DNA of 64,000 bases from JJ008 sp041738795 (GTDB lineage Bacteria; Bacteroidota; Bacteroidia; Chitinophagales; Chitinophagaceae). The stretch covers positions 663,361-727,360 of the forward strand of contig JBGSPB010000014.1 in assembly GCA_041738795.1 (NCBI GenBank). Reading direction: 5' to 3'. Shown piece after piece: positions 52,532 to 61,982 of this stretch. The stretch's first letter is position 1; each line of letters opens with the position of its first letter. The position numbers and the translations under genes are program-made. The notes under the pieces are model-generated. The model was not told the DNA's origin. It made no database searches and saw nothing but the letters and a program-made list of their open reading frames with translations.

Positions 52532-54220
52532 ATGGTAGTTATGCAGATCAAAAATGCTTTTATCCCTGTGATCATAGGACTGGTTATGTTTTATTCATGC
52601 AATGAACAGCAAGATACAGGTGGGAAAGTAATTCTCTATAAGAATGCTAAAATCTGGACAGGTGACAGCAGTAATTTATCAGCTTCTTGCATAGCCATCC
52701 AGGGTGAAGCCATTCTTTATGTTGGATCCAATTCAGACAGTATCAAAGCGGATTCAGTAGTAGACCTTCAGGGAAGGATGATTGTGCCGGGTTTAATTGA
52801 TAATCATACACACTTTCTTAGTGGCGGTTACCAGTTAAATGCAGTAGACCTCAGGAAAGCCAAAACAAAGAATCAATTCATCGCAATACTTAAAGATTAT
52901 ATCATGGCTAATCCTGGCGACACCTGGATCCAGGGCGGCGATTGGGATCATGAAGCCTGGGGTGGTGAATTACCAGTCAAAGAATGGATAGATAGTATCA
53001 CTGGCAACCGTCCGGTATTTTTGTCACGATATGACGGTCACATGGCCCTGGCCAATTCAGCTGCTTTGAAATTGGCAGGTATTGATAAAAACACAAAAAG
53101 CCCTGATGGAGGTGAAATAATAAAAGATGCACAAAGCGGTGAGCCTGGTGGTGTTTTGAAAGATGATGCCATGGGACTGGTGTACAATAAAATACCTGAT
53201 CCGACTTCGCAGCAACTGGATAAATTATTGCAACAGGCAACTGAACATGCTCATAAAAATGGTGTAACACAAGTGCATGATATGGGCAGCTATGGTGGTT
53301 GGATTGATCTCGAGACTTACCGCAGGGCCTATGCGAACCAAACACTTGGTATTCGAATTTATTCTTTTGTTTCGCTGAGTACATGGCAAAAGATGGCTGA
53401 CTATGTAAAGCAGAATGGAAAAGGAGATGACCTGTTGCGCTGGGGAGGTTTAAAAGGTTTTGTAGATGGATCATTGGGTTCAACAACTGCCTGGTTTTAT
53501 AAGCCCTATCTCGATGCCCCCAAAAGCACTGGCCTTGTGCTGAACGATACAAACGTATTGCGGAAATGGATACTTAATGCTTCTGCTGAAGACCTGCAAG
53601 TGGCAGTACATGCTATTGGCGACAGGGCCAATGACTGGCTTTTAACTGTTTTTGAGGAAGCCAGAAAAATCAATGGTAAGAAAAGCAGCCGTTTCAGAAT
53701 AGAACATGCACAGCACCTGAGTGAATCAGCAATACCAAAATTTGCTTTATTAAATGTGATTCCTTCTATGCAGCCATACCATGCCATTGATGATGGCCGG
53801 TGGGCAGCCAAAAGATTAGAAGATGATCGATTGAAAAGAACCTATGCTTTCAAATCTCTTTTGGATGCGAATGCTAAACTTACATTTGGTTCTGACTGGA
53901 CCGTGGCTCCGCTCACCCCGTTAGAAGGCATCTATGCAGCTGTTACCCGCAAGACATTAGATGATAAAAACCCGGATGGATGGTACCCTGAAGAAAGAAT
54001 TACAGTAGAACAGGCATTGCGTTGTTATACAATCAATAATGCTTACGCCGGTTTCCAGGAGAATAATTTGGGTATGCTGAAGGCAGGTATGCTTGCTGAT
54101 TTTGTTGTTTTAAGCGATGATTTGTTCAGCATTCCTGCAGAAAAAATTAGCGATGTAAAAGTTTTAAAAACCATCTCTAACGGGAAACTGGTTTATAATT
54201 CAAATGAATCTACAAAGTAA
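52532..54220 (+). CDS. Lipoprotein amidohydrolase (YtcJ-like, amidohydrolase_3)
   Basis: A 562-residue protein (or 559 from ATG 52541) with a lipoprotein signal peptide; the lipobox FYSC gives acylated Cys23. The metal site is complete: IVPGLIDNHTHFLSGG with His92 and His94, VHAIGDRAND, FRIEHAQHLS and FGSDWTVAPLTPLEGI. This group hydrolyses exocyclic amides or formyl groups; here it would work at the outer membrane. It is read alone and converges on the deacetylase gene. Confidence 0.93.
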   Translation: MVVMQIKNAFIPVIIGLVMFYSCNEQQDTGGKVILYKNAKIWTGDSSNLSASCIAIQGEAILYVGSNSDSIKADSVVDLQGRMIVPGLIDNHTHFLSGGYQLNAVDLRKAKTKNQFIAILKDYIMANPGDTWIQGGDWDHEAWGGELPVKEWIDSITGNRPVFLSRYDGHMALANSAALKLAGIDKNTKSPDGGEIIKDAQSGEPGGVLKDDAMGLVYNKIPDPTSQQLDKLLQQATEHAHKNGVTQVHDMGSYGGWIDLETYRRAYANQTLGIRIYSFVSLSTWQKMADYVKQNGKGDDLLRWGGLKGFVDGSLGSTTAWFYKPYLDAPKSTGLVLNDTNVLRKWILNASAEDLQVAVHAIGDRANDWLLTVFEEARKINGKKSSRFRIEHAQHLSESAIPKFALLNVIPSMQPYHAIDDGRWAAKRLEDDRLKRTYAFKSLLDANAKLTFGSDWTVAPLTPLEGIYAAVTRKTLDDKNPDGWYPEERITVEQALRCYTINNAYAGFQENNLGMLKAGMLADFVVLSDDLFSIPAEKISDVKVLKTISNGKLVYNSNESTK

Positions 54221-54350
54221 TTTTATTTCCTGGGGTTACTACAAGGCTTTTAGTACCGGGTAGAAATTACCAATGTAAATATCAGAGGCAAAGTACAGGA
54301 ATTGTAAGCTTCCCTATTTTCAGGCTATGTCAGATTTTTTCTCTTTAAAG

Positions 54351-55238
54351 TTAATTCACTACCGGTCTTTTCATCGTTCCGAGTCCTTTTTCTTCATTAA
54401 GTATACGATAATTAACGAGACGGTACTTCGGGTCGCGGAGGAGCTCTTGCAGTTGCGGGGAAACCATTGTTTTTAATTCTGCATAACGGTGCTTGCTCAT
54501 CTCTTTCGGCCCTGAAGGATTTAGATCTTCCATCGCACTCATTTCCGGATCATCAAGTCCGATATGAACAACAAATAATTTTGTGCCGCCGGGCTGCAGG
54601 TTTTTCACCTTGACCAACATCGTATCCAGTTTATTGCCGATAGGAGCAGAGTATCCGCCTTCAACATCTACTTCATCATAATAGCGGGAAATGGCAACTT
54701 TATATTCAGCGGCAAGTTTTTCGACAATGGCTCTTGTTTCCGGGGTTTGCATGGCAGCTCCCATGTGATAGTCAAGATAATCGATCTTCAAGCCTGCGAG
54801 TAGTGCTTTATCGATCTGTGCACGGAGTTCTGTTTCAATCTCACTGAGTTTCGGGTTATTGCCGAAGAGTTTACTGCGTGAGGGAAAGAAATAACCGAAA
54901 GAGTCAACCAGCGTTGGAACAGCCAATGGGCCCGACACGGGCCCCCAGCGGTATTGCTTCCATTCTGAGTTGAGCGTAAGGTGAATGCCAACAGAGACGT
55001 TTGAATATTTTTTCAAAAGCGCTACTCCCTCAGAAAACCAGGGACAGGGAACCATTACAGACATTGAGACAGGAATACCGGTTTCCAGCACTTCTTTGGC
55101 TGCCATATTCACGGCATGACACATACCGATATCATCTAAACGGAAAAGGATGGGAATCTTGCTATCAGAATTATTTTTCTGTGCAAAGGACAGTGAAGAA
55201 AAATAGAAGAAGATCAATAGTAATGTTAAGCGTTTCAT
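54351..55238 (-). CDS. ChbG/YdjC-family carbohydrate deacetylase, secreted
   Basis: About 295 residues. I chose ATG 55238 since the signal peptide begins there (MKRLTLLLIFFYFSSLSFAQ). The catalytic core fits YdjC: RLDDIGMCHAVN (Asp-Asp pair near residues 36-37), GIHLTLNSEW with the metal His, and DYHMGAAMQTPE. Family members remove acetyl groups from chito-oligosaccharides or related sugars. Presence of a signal peptide puts it in the periplasm or outside. A promoter with TTTG-N18-TACTTTTC lies upstream. Confidence 0.88.
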   Translation of the reverse strand: MKRLTLLLIFFYFSSLSFAQKNNSDSKIPILFRLDDIGMCHAVNMAAKEVLETGIPVSMSVMVPCPWFSEGVALLKKYSNVSVGIHLTLNSEWKQYRWGPVSGPLAVPTLVDSFGYFFPSRSKLFGNNPKLSEIETELRAQIDKALLAGLKIDYLDYHMGAAMQTPETRAIVEKLAAEYKVAISRYYDEVDVEGGYSAPIGNKLDTMLVKVKNLQPGGTKLFVVHIGLDDPEMSAMEDLNPSGPKEMSKHRYAELKTMVSPQLQELLRDPKYRLVNYRILNEEKGLGTMKRPVVN

Positions 55239-55658
55239 TGTTGATGATATGTATTTTAAATAGTAAAATGTACACCGAAAAGTATACAAGATCTGCAAAG
55301 CTCAAACCACCTTACTTTGAATTCATTAATCTGTGACGGCTTCTAACCTGAACATCCCACAGGTTCCTGTTCCCGTTGTTCTGGCGTTAATTAAGGCTAG
55401 TTCCGGATTATGAAACTGTATGAAGTTAATAAAATTCTTCACCTGCACAGTCATTTTCAATTTTCACTTTCCAGGCCTAAATCTTTAATTTATAAGAATT
55501 TGGGCTGATTGAAAAAAACCGAGCTGAAATTTGTGTAGAACAGAAGAGTTTATCAGAAAACAGGTGTTTTCTTTTAATGACGACTATCACCAGCCACACT
55601 GACCGTCTTCATTCAAAAAGTCCAATGTTTTCAGCAAATTTGGTAAGAATTAAAGCTT
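55239..55658. other. Divergent intergenic region between the deacetylase and the Mla operon
   Basis: No gene seen in 420 bp. On the minus strand a promoter, -33 TTTG (55303-55306) and -7 TACTTTTC (55277-55284) with 18 bp between, serves the deacetylase. A small hairpin with a T-run, GAAAAC AGGT GTTTTC (55556-55575), lies upstream of mlaE. No repeat or RNA gene recognised. Confidence 0.5.
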
Positions 55659-56429
55659 GTGGTACAAACAAGACCTTGGAGGCAGTTTCTGGATGAGGCC
55701 GGGGATATTTCCCGTTTTACAGGAAGATTTTTTTCTCAATGGTTCCGGCCACGATACGAAGTAGCTGAATTTTTCAGGCAATGTTTTATTATCGGGTACA
55801 AATCTTTACCGCTGGTTGGATTGACTGGTTTTATCATGGGGTTGGTATTGACGATGCAATTGCGTCCTTCTTTAGTAAGTTATGGAGTAGAGTCACAACT
55901 GCCGGCCATGGTAGGTATTGCTATTGTCAGGGAAATTGGTCCTGTTATTGCCGCTTTGATATTTGCAGGAAAGATCGGAAGTAGTATCGGTGCTGAATTG
56001 GGTTCTATGAAAGTCACAGAGCAGATCGATGCTATGGAAGTCTCCGGTACAAACCCTTTCAAATACCTGGTGGTAACAAGAGTGCTGGCTGCCACGCTGA
56101 TGTTACCTATACTGGTAATGCTGGCAGATGCAGTTTCATTATACGGAGCTTACCTGGGTGTTAATATTCGCGGTGTAACCAGTTTTGATCTGTTCTGGCA
56201 ACAGATATTTGACAATCTCTCCTTTGGCGATGTGGTACCTGCTTTTGTTAAATCATATTTCTTTGGTTTTGCGGTGGGTATAGTCGGTTGTTATAAGGGC
56301 TATAATTCCCGGAAAGGAACAGAAGGAGTGGGACGGTCTGCTAACTCAGCAGTCGTTCTTTCCTCTATACTTATTTTTATGATTGACCTGATTGCAGTAC
56401 AAATTACAGATCTTCTCCATCTCAACTAA
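55659..56429 (+). CDS. MlaE-type lipid ABC transporter permease (copy 2)
   Basis: A 256-residue inner-membrane permease. Family core: GLTGFIMGLVLTMQLRP, IVREIGPVIAALIFAGKIGS, AELGSMKVTEQIDAMEV and VKSYFFGFAVGIVGCYKGY. It starts with GTG here; no ATG lies before the conserved region. First gene of a three-gene MlaE-MlaF-MlaD operon (gaps of 5 bp each) that moves lipids between inner and outer membrane. Its counterpart at 25368-26105 shares the fold but is clearly diverged. Confidence 0.93.
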   Translation: MVQTRPWRQFLDEAGDISRFTGRFFSQWFRPRYEVAEFFRQCFIIGYKSLPLVGLTGFIMGLVLTMQLRPSLVSYGVESQLPAMVGIAIVREIGPVIAALIFAGKIGSSIGAELGSMKVTEQIDAMEVSGTNPFKYLVVTRVLAATLMLPILVMLADAVSLYGAYLGVNIRGVTSFDLFWQQIFDNLSFGDVVPAFVKSYFFGFAVGIVGCYKGYNSRKGTEGVGRSANSAVVLSSILIFMIDLIAVQITDLLHLN

Positions 56430-56434
56430 TTTTT

Positions 56435-57211
56435 ATGCTGGCAACAGCTTCGATAGTAACAGAAAAAAAAATAATAACAGAAAAAGAGAAAGTTATTGCC
56501 ATCAGTCACCTGTATAAATCATTTGGTGATAATAAAGTGTTGATAGATTTCAACCTTTCACTCTATGCAGGTGAAAATGTTGTAGTGTTAGGGAAATCGG
56601 GTTCAGGAAAATCTGTTTTGATAAAATGTATTATTGGCCTGCTGGAACCAGATAATGGAACCATTGAAGTATTTGGGAAGAATATTCCTGACCTGGGACA
56701 TGATGCACTGGATGAGATGAGGGTAAAAGTAGGTTTCCTTTTTCAAAGCAATGCTTTATATGATTCAATGACCGTCAGGGAAAATCTTGAATTTCCATTG
56801 CGCCGGCATACTATTAAAATGGCACAAAAAGAAACAGAAAGACTTGTAAAAGATGCACTGGAAGATGTTGGACTGGCGCATACAATAGATATGATGCCTG
56901 CTGAATTATCCGGCGGAATGCGTAAAAGAATTGCACTGGCAAGGACACTTATTTTGAAACCAGCTATCATTCTTTATGATGAGCCGACAACGGGATTGGA
57001 TCCCATAACAGGTAAAGAGATCATTGATCTGATGATTGAGATTCAGAAAAAATATAACTCGGCTTCCCTTATTATTTCGCATGATATGAATTGTGTACGG
57101 ATGGCATCAGACAGGGTGATTATGCTGATTGATGGTAAATGTTATGCGGGGGGAACCTATGATGAACTTAAAAAATTAACTGATCCTAAAATCAAAGAAT
57201 TCTTTGAATAA
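56435..57211 (+). CDS. MlaF-type ABC transporter ATP-binding protein (copy 2)
   Basis: A 258-residue ATPase. Walker A is VLGKSGSGKSVLIK, the signature is LSGGMRKRIALART, Walker B is IILYDEPTTGLDP, and the switch His lies in LIISHDMNCV. It begins 5 bp after mlaE and is followed by the MCE gene after 5 bp, so the three proteins are made together. It powers lipid transfer by the permease. Confidence 0.95.
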   Translation: MLATASIVTEKKIITEKEKVIAISHLYKSFGDNKVLIDFNLSLYAGENVVVLGKSGSGKSVLIKCIIGLLEPDNGTIEVFGKNIPDLGHDALDEMRVKVGFLFQSNALYDSMTVRENLEFPLRRHTIKMAQKETERLVKDALEDVGLAHTIDMMPAELSGGMRKRIALARTLILKPAIILYDEPTTGLDPITGKEIIDLMIEIQKKYNSASLIISHDMNCVRMASDRVIMLIDGKCYAGGTYDELKKLTDPKIKEFFE

Positions 57212-57216
57212 ATTTT

Positions 57217-58200
57217 ATGAGTAAGAATATGGTTTCTAATATTAAGCTGGGTTTATTTGTGATAGTAGGTTTGCTGTTCCTGATCCTGCTGTTGTATATG
57301 ATTGGCCGGAATGAAAGCATGTTTGGAGACTACTTCAGGCTAAAGGCCAGGTTTCATAATGTACAGGGGTTGAATTCAGGAAATAATATCCGGTTCTCCG
57401 GTATACAGGTAGGCACCGTTAAAAAAGTAAAAATATTGAATGATACGCTGATTGAAGTAGACCTGCTGATTGAATCCAAAATGAAAAATTATATACATAA
57501 AAATGCGATTGTATCTATAACGACTGACGGCTTAATGGGAAACAGGGTGCTGGATATTACACCTTCCAAAGAGCCAGCTGCCCTGGTAGAAGAAGACGAT
57601 ATCCTGGTCACTAAAAAAACAGTGGATATGGGTGATATGCTGCAGACACTGGCCAAAACAAATAATGATGTTGCATTGATTGCAGCCGAATTAAAGAGTA
57701 CCATGCAACGGATCAACAGTAGTACGGCTATTTGGACATTATTAAATGATAATACACTGCCAGAAAACCTGCGGGCATCTTTGTCTAATGCAAGAGCTGC
57801 TACGGCAAAAGCTAATACTATGATACATGATCTCAACCAGTTGGTCGTGGATATCAAAGAGGGAAAGGGTTCTTTGGGAGCATTACTTACCGATACTGTT
57901 TTTGCCACTAATCTGAATGAAGCGATTATAAAATTTAAAACAGTAGGAGAAGATGCAGACAAGCTGGCTCTGGAACTGAATTCACTGACCAAAAATATCC
58001 GGAACGAAATAGACAATGGTAAAGGGCCATTAAACACCCTGTTAAAAGATTCTGCCATGGTTCGTAATCTGAATCGGAGCATTGAGAATATACAAAAAGG
58101 GACGGCCGGTTTTAATGAAGTTATGGAAGCCATGAAACATAATTTCTTATTAAGGGGATATTTCAAAAAGCTGGAGAAACAGAAAGCAAAAGGTATGTAG
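57217..58200 (+). CDS. MlaD-like MCE-domain protein
   Basis: A 327-residue protein with an N-terminal membrane anchor (about residues 10-30) and one MCE domain (about 38-115: RFHNVQGLNSGNNIRFSGIQVG, then TDGLMGNRVLDIT). The remaining 200 residues are mainly helical and probably form the tube or coiled-coil extension typical of Bacteroidota MCE proteins. It would ring the lipid path in the periplasm, fed by the MlaE-MlaF pair encoded just upstream. Confidence 0.94.
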   Translation: MSKNMVSNIKLGLFVIVGLLFLILLLYMIGRNESMFGDYFRLKARFHNVQGLNSGNNIRFSGIQVGTVKKVKILNDTLIEVDLLIESKMKNYIHKNAIVSITTDGLMGNRVLDITPSKEPAALVEEDDILVTKKTVDMGDMLQTLAKTNNDVALIAAELKSTMQRINSSTAIWTLLNDNTLPENLRASLSNARAATAKANTMIHDLNQLVVDIKEGKGSLGALLTDTVFATNLNEAIIKFKTVGEDADKLALELNSLTKNIRNEIDNGKGPLNTLLKDSAMVRNLNRSIENIQKGTAGFNEVMEAMKHNFLLRGYFKKLEKQKAKGM

Positions 58201-58318
58201 ACGCCGGAACCTGAATTAGTTACACTTCTGTATTTAAAGTACAATGTATTATTACACCGTTGATTAAATTCTTTATTTTCGGTATAGCTGCCGTTCATAT
58301 CGGTCAGTAATAAATGAT

Positions 58319-58939
58319 ATGATCATTATTCGTTTAGCCAGATCATCTGATGCGGAAGGAGTTCTGGCAATATATGCACCGTATATTGAAAAGACTTCAT
58401 TCACCTTCGAAACAGAAGTACCTTCTCCTGAAATTTTTGCAAACAGGATCAATTCTTATCTTGAAAACTGGCCCTGGCTGGTATGTGAAATAAATGGATC
58501 GATTGCTGGTTATGCTTATGCATCCCGCTATCGTGAGAGGACAGCGTATCAATGGTCAGTGGAGTGCTCAGTATATATACATGATGATTTTCATCGACAG
58601 GGAGTGGCCAGGGCTTTGTATACAGCACTGTTTGAAATATTGAAAAAACAGGGATTCCGGAATGTGTATGCTGTTATCAATTTACCAAATGTGAACAGTG
58701 TTGCCTTTCATGAAAGTTGCGGGTTCAATTATTTTGCCACCTATGAAAAAGTGGGCTATAAGTTGGGCCAATGGAAAAATGTAGGCTGGTGGAGATTGAT
58801 TTTAAATGAATTTAGTGATGAACCAGCTGCACCTGTTTGCTTTTCTCAATTGGAGAAAGATTTCCTGCCGGATGTTTTTCAAAAAGCAATACTCCTGCTC
58901 CATGATAAAAAAAGCCGCCCCAATAAAGGGACGGCTTGA
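58319..58939 (+). CDS. GNAT N-acetyltransferase (phosphinothricin acetyltransferase-like)
   Basis: A 206-residue acetyltransferase. The acetyl-CoA signature is DFHRQGVARALYTALFEI (R/QxxGxA, about residues 82-99), followed by VNSVAFHESCGFNYF and a terminal YKLGQWKNVGWW, all as in the Pat/Bar/YncA group. Substrate unknown. About 35 residues extend past the usual end; the last codons carry the hairpin that terminates the opposite TonB receptor gene. Confidence 0.9.
   Translation: MIIIRLARSSDAEGVLAIYAPYIEKTSFTFETEVPSPEIFANRINSYLENWPWLVCEINGSIAGYAYASRYRERTAYQWSVECSVYIHDDFHRQGVARALYTALFEILKKQGFRNVYAVINLPNVNSVAFHESCGFNYFATYEKVGYKLGQWKNVGWWRLILNEFSDEPAAPVCFSQLEKDFLPDVFQKAILLLHDKKSRPNKGTA
58907..58937 (-). 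terminator. Terminator of the minus-strand TonB receptor gene, inside the acetyltransferase 3' end
   Basis: On the minus strand AAGCCGTCCC and GGGGCGGCTT form a 10-bp stem (one mismatch) with loop TTTATT, followed by TTTTTTTATC. The opposite strand codes the last acetyltransferase residues. Confidence 0.8.
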
Positions 58940-58957
58940 ATATAGCGGGCAATCGTT

Positions 58958-61723
58958 CTAAAAGCTAAATGCGATACGGACAAACAAGCGACGTCCGGCT
59001 GTTCCCATCTGCACAGCATCCCACGCACCACCTGTTTCTGTATTATAGGCCCAGTCTTTTGCTCCTTTTACAACACCAAAATCAGGGTGTGCATTCAGCA
59101 GGTTGTCAACACCTGCATGCAGTACCAATTTTTTAAATATCGGGTGGCTGGCATAAATATCTGTCACCAGTTTTCCTGAATAGTCAAACTGATCCGGTAC
59201 ATCGCCACTGCCATTGTCAAGTGGTACTGTTGGAGAAATACCTAACCCATCCTGGCCATAACCGAGCAAAGTAACTTTTCCAAAATAGGTTAACCTTGTA
59301 CCCAGTGTCAGTTTCTTTCTGCCGTATTCAAAACTCAATGCTCCTTTCATATTCGGTGCAGAAGCCAAAATGAATTTCTGTTCCCTGTCACTCAGGAATG
59401 TCTGCTGTAAAAATGCAGACCCGCTGAGTTTATCAGGCACATTGATCTTATCAATCTCCATTTTCTGAATATTACCTGCAAACAAGGCACGGAAGCGGTT
59501 GTCTCCTACTTTTTTATTGTATTCTATAACTACATCAACACCCATATTGGTTGTATTGACAGCATTGGCAAAGAATTGAGCATAGCTCACATTTAGTGCA
59601 GCCATCTGTGAGGCCAGTCCCGGATCAAGACTAGGATCACTGCCATCAAACTGCCCGCTTATCACTACACGGTCTTTGATTTTTGTCATATATCCATCCA
59701 ATGTTACATTCAGGGTTGGCGTTGCTTTCCAGGTAAAACCAACACTGGTGCTGAGACTTTTCTCCTGCGTCAGGTCAGGTATGCCTGCAGCTTTTGCCAG
59801 TGAACTGTAATTTGGTGCAATTTTTACTTCTGCAATGTTTCCTGCCTGCACGGTAGTGAAAGTAGAACTGAAATTTATCTGTTGCAAAGACGGCGCTCTG
59901 AAGCCAGTGCTAAAGGAACCTCTCAGGTTAACAGTCTTGGAAGCTTTAACCCGGGTAGCAAATTTGTAGTTATGGGTAAAACCAAAATCGCTGTAGTTCT
60001 CTAAACGAACAGCCAGGTTAACCAGCCAGGCCGGAATGATATCAAATTCAGCATCAGCATAAGCACCAAACACTTTACGCTGTGCATTCACTTCATCATT
60101 AGGTTGATAACCGGGGAAGCCCTGTGAACCCGTTGCCTTATTTCCTGACAGGTCATAATTAGTATATGAAGCTGCTTCACCTGCATATATCTGGTAATTT
60201 TCATACCGGAATTCAGCACCCAAACCAAGATTGAAATTTTTGGCAAATTCACGGCTGAAGTTCAGGTTAGTGGTGTTTTGTAAAAAAGAAAAACCTCCGT
60301 CATCAAAAAAGGTTTGAGCAGAACCTAAAGAGGCATTAAATGTTTTATCTCCATAGAAATGAAAATTGTTTTTACCAACGGTATTGCTCAGGTCCCAGTT
60401 CCAATTGCCCCAGGCCACACTTTTAACTCCTCCTGTAATAGAGAAATCTTTAATCTTCGTTTGTATATGAGGGCTATACCATATCTCTCCGTCACTTCCT
60501 GTTCGCATTATTTCGGGAACAAAAATCAAATCACCGAATGCATCTGTAGGAAAACGATCGGGCCTGGCAGACCAGTTGCGGGTGAATGCATAGGCATCAG
60601 ATGATTTACTGTTGTGGCCACCATAGGAATATAAAGTTGCCTTTCCTTTGGTAGGCAATTCCAGGTTGTAGAAAGTACCAAAAGTGTTTACACCAGCATC
60701 ACCATGACCCCGGCGATAAATATTCAGGTACATAGCATCATCGTCTGAGATATAATTATCAGTCTTTAATGCCTGGCGGAATGTCTTGGAAGTACTCACT
60801 CCTTCGAAGGTGAGGTTGATAAAACCACCTCTTTCTCCTAGAGGTAATCCGAAATTCACATTGGCAGCTATTGATTTGCCGTCAATCTTACCTGCATGTT
60901 CGTAATCCTGGTGAAGACCTGATTCAAATGCAGTATTGAATTTTGGATCATAATAACCAGCCACGCCTACAGAACCAGTTATCTGGTTCACAGATTTTTT
61001 GGTTATTAAGTTGATAACACCGGCAATGGCATCTGAACCATATTGTGCGGAAGCGCCATCTCTTAATATTTCCACTCTTTCAATAGCACTCGCAGGCAAT
61101 GCATTCAGGTCAGTTCCTGAATTACCGCGACCTCTTGTACCAAACATGGCAACAAAAGCTGTCTGGTGGCGACGTTTACCATTTACTAATACTAATGTTT
61201 GGTCAGGACCAAGGCCACGTAATGTAGCGAGATCAACATGGTCTGCACCATCACTACCACTTTGCTTGTTATAGTTGAAGGATGGGGCTGAATAATTTAA
61301 TACGGATGTCAGATCCATCCTGGCGGTAGAAGATGTGGCCTGTGACACATTGATTACATCAACGGGAGCAGTGGTTTCCGTTTTCACCCGGCCGGCTCGT
61401 CTGGAGCCCACCAGTACCACCTGGCTCAGTTCTTCAATAGATTGGGCAAGGGTGATGTTTACCGGGCTGGTAACATTGGCTTTGATGGTTTGTTGTACAA
61501 AACCAATGGATGAAATTTCGATTTCATCATCCGAATTAACGGTCAGGCTGAATGTTCCATCGGCGCCTGTCAGCGCCATCTTACCAGTTTTTTTTGATTT
61601 AACTGAAACGCCTGCCACAGGTAACCCGTTAGCATCGGTTACTTTACCGGTTACGGGTTGCTGTGCCATGACAGTTACCCCTATACACATAAAGGTGAGT
61701 AATAGAAAGAGCGCCTTTCTCAT
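58958..61723 (-). CDS. TonB-dependent receptor with carboxypeptidase-like N-terminal domain
   Basis: A 921-residue outer-membrane receptor. Signal peptide about residues 1-21; carboxypeptidase-regulatory-like domain about 22-95 (VTGKVTDANGLPVAGVSVKS); plug domain about 105-235 (DLATLRGLGPDQTLVLVNGKRR, IERVEILRDGASAQYGSDAI); then a long barrel ending in a Phe-terminated strand (RLFVRIAFSF), the BAM recognition end. No SusD gene follows, so it is of the non-SusC type; ligand unknown (siderophore, vitamin or sugar). Confidence 0.95.
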   Translation of the reverse strand: MRKALFLLLTFMCIGVTVMAQQPVTGKVTDANGLPVAGVSVKSKKTGKMALTGADGTFSLTVNSDDEIEISSIGFVQQTIKANVTSPVNITLAQSIEELSQVVLVGSRRAGRVKTETTAPVDVINVSQATSSTARMDLTSVLNYSAPSFNYNKQSGSDGADHVDLATLRGLGPDQTLVLVNGKRRHQTAFVAMFGTRGRGNSGTDLNALPASAIERVEILRDGASAQYGSDAIAGVINLITKKSVNQITGSVGVAGYYDPKFNTAFESGLHQDYEHAGKIDGKSIAANVNFGLPLGERGGFINLTFEGVSTSKTFRQALKTDNYISDDDAMYLNIYRRGHGDAGVNTFGTFYNLELPTKGKATLYSYGGHNSKSSDAYAFTRNWSARPDRFPTDAFGDLIFVPEIMRTGSDGEIWYSPHIQTKIKDFSITGGVKSVAWGNWNWDLSNTVGKNNFHFYGDKTFNASLGSAQTFFDDGGFSFLQNTTNLNFSREFAKNFNLGLGAEFRYENYQIYAGEAASYTNYDLSGNKATGSQGFPGYQPNDEVNAQRKVFGAYADAEFDIIPAWLVNLAVRLENYSDFGFTHNYKFATRVKASKTVNLRGSFSTGFRAPSLQQINFSSTFTTVQAGNIAEVKIAPNYSSLAKAAGIPDLTQEKSLSTSVGFTWKATPTLNVTLDGYMTKIKDRVVISGQFDGSDPSLDPGLASQMAALNVSYAQFFANAVNTTNMGVDVVIEYNKKVGDNRFRALFAGNIQKMEIDKINVPDKLSGSAFLQQTFLSDREQKFILASAPNMKGALSFEYGRKKLTLGTRLTYFGKVTLLGYGQDGLGISPTVPLDNGSGDVPDQFDYSGKLVTDIYASHPIFKKLVLHAGVDNLLNAHPDFGVVKGAKDWAYNTETGGAWDAVQMGTAGRRLFVRIAFSF

Positions 61724-61738
61724 ATAAGTTAGTTTTGG

Positions 61739-61754
61739 CCTGTCTGCCGACAGG
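61739..61754. repeat. CCTGTC-type palindrome upstream of the TonB receptor gene
   Basis: CCTGTCTGCCGACAGG is a 6-bp inverted repeat with a 4-base loop, 16 bases upstream of the receptor start. It is GC-rich in an AT-rich leader, as expected of a small dispersed palindromic element or an operator. Confidence 0.45.
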
Positions 61755-61932
61755 TAGATTAAAAGATGACTTAAATATAAAGGAAATTATATTGAAATGA
61801 AACGGCTTTCTATCAAGCGATGTGAAAAGTGTAACCTGCAATAGGGTAAATTAAGGTGGAAAAATTGAGTAACTACTGGAAACATACTTATAAATATCTA
61901 AACTGGCGGGTTAAGCGGTTTATAGGTTATAA

Positions 61933-61957
61933 TAAAAAAAGCTGCATCAGCAGCTTT
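61933..61957 (-). terminator. Terminator of the aminotransferase gene
   Basis: Perfect 8-bp stem AAAGCTGC / GCAGCTTT with an ATCA loop and a T7 run on the minus strand. Confidence 0.88.
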
Positions 61958-61982
61958 CAAAAAAAATAAGAAGGCACAGACA

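Noticed and set aside
55239..55298. Longer N-terminus for the YdjC-type deacetylase
   Set aside because: It would precede a clean signal peptide starting at 55238 and overlap the promoter.
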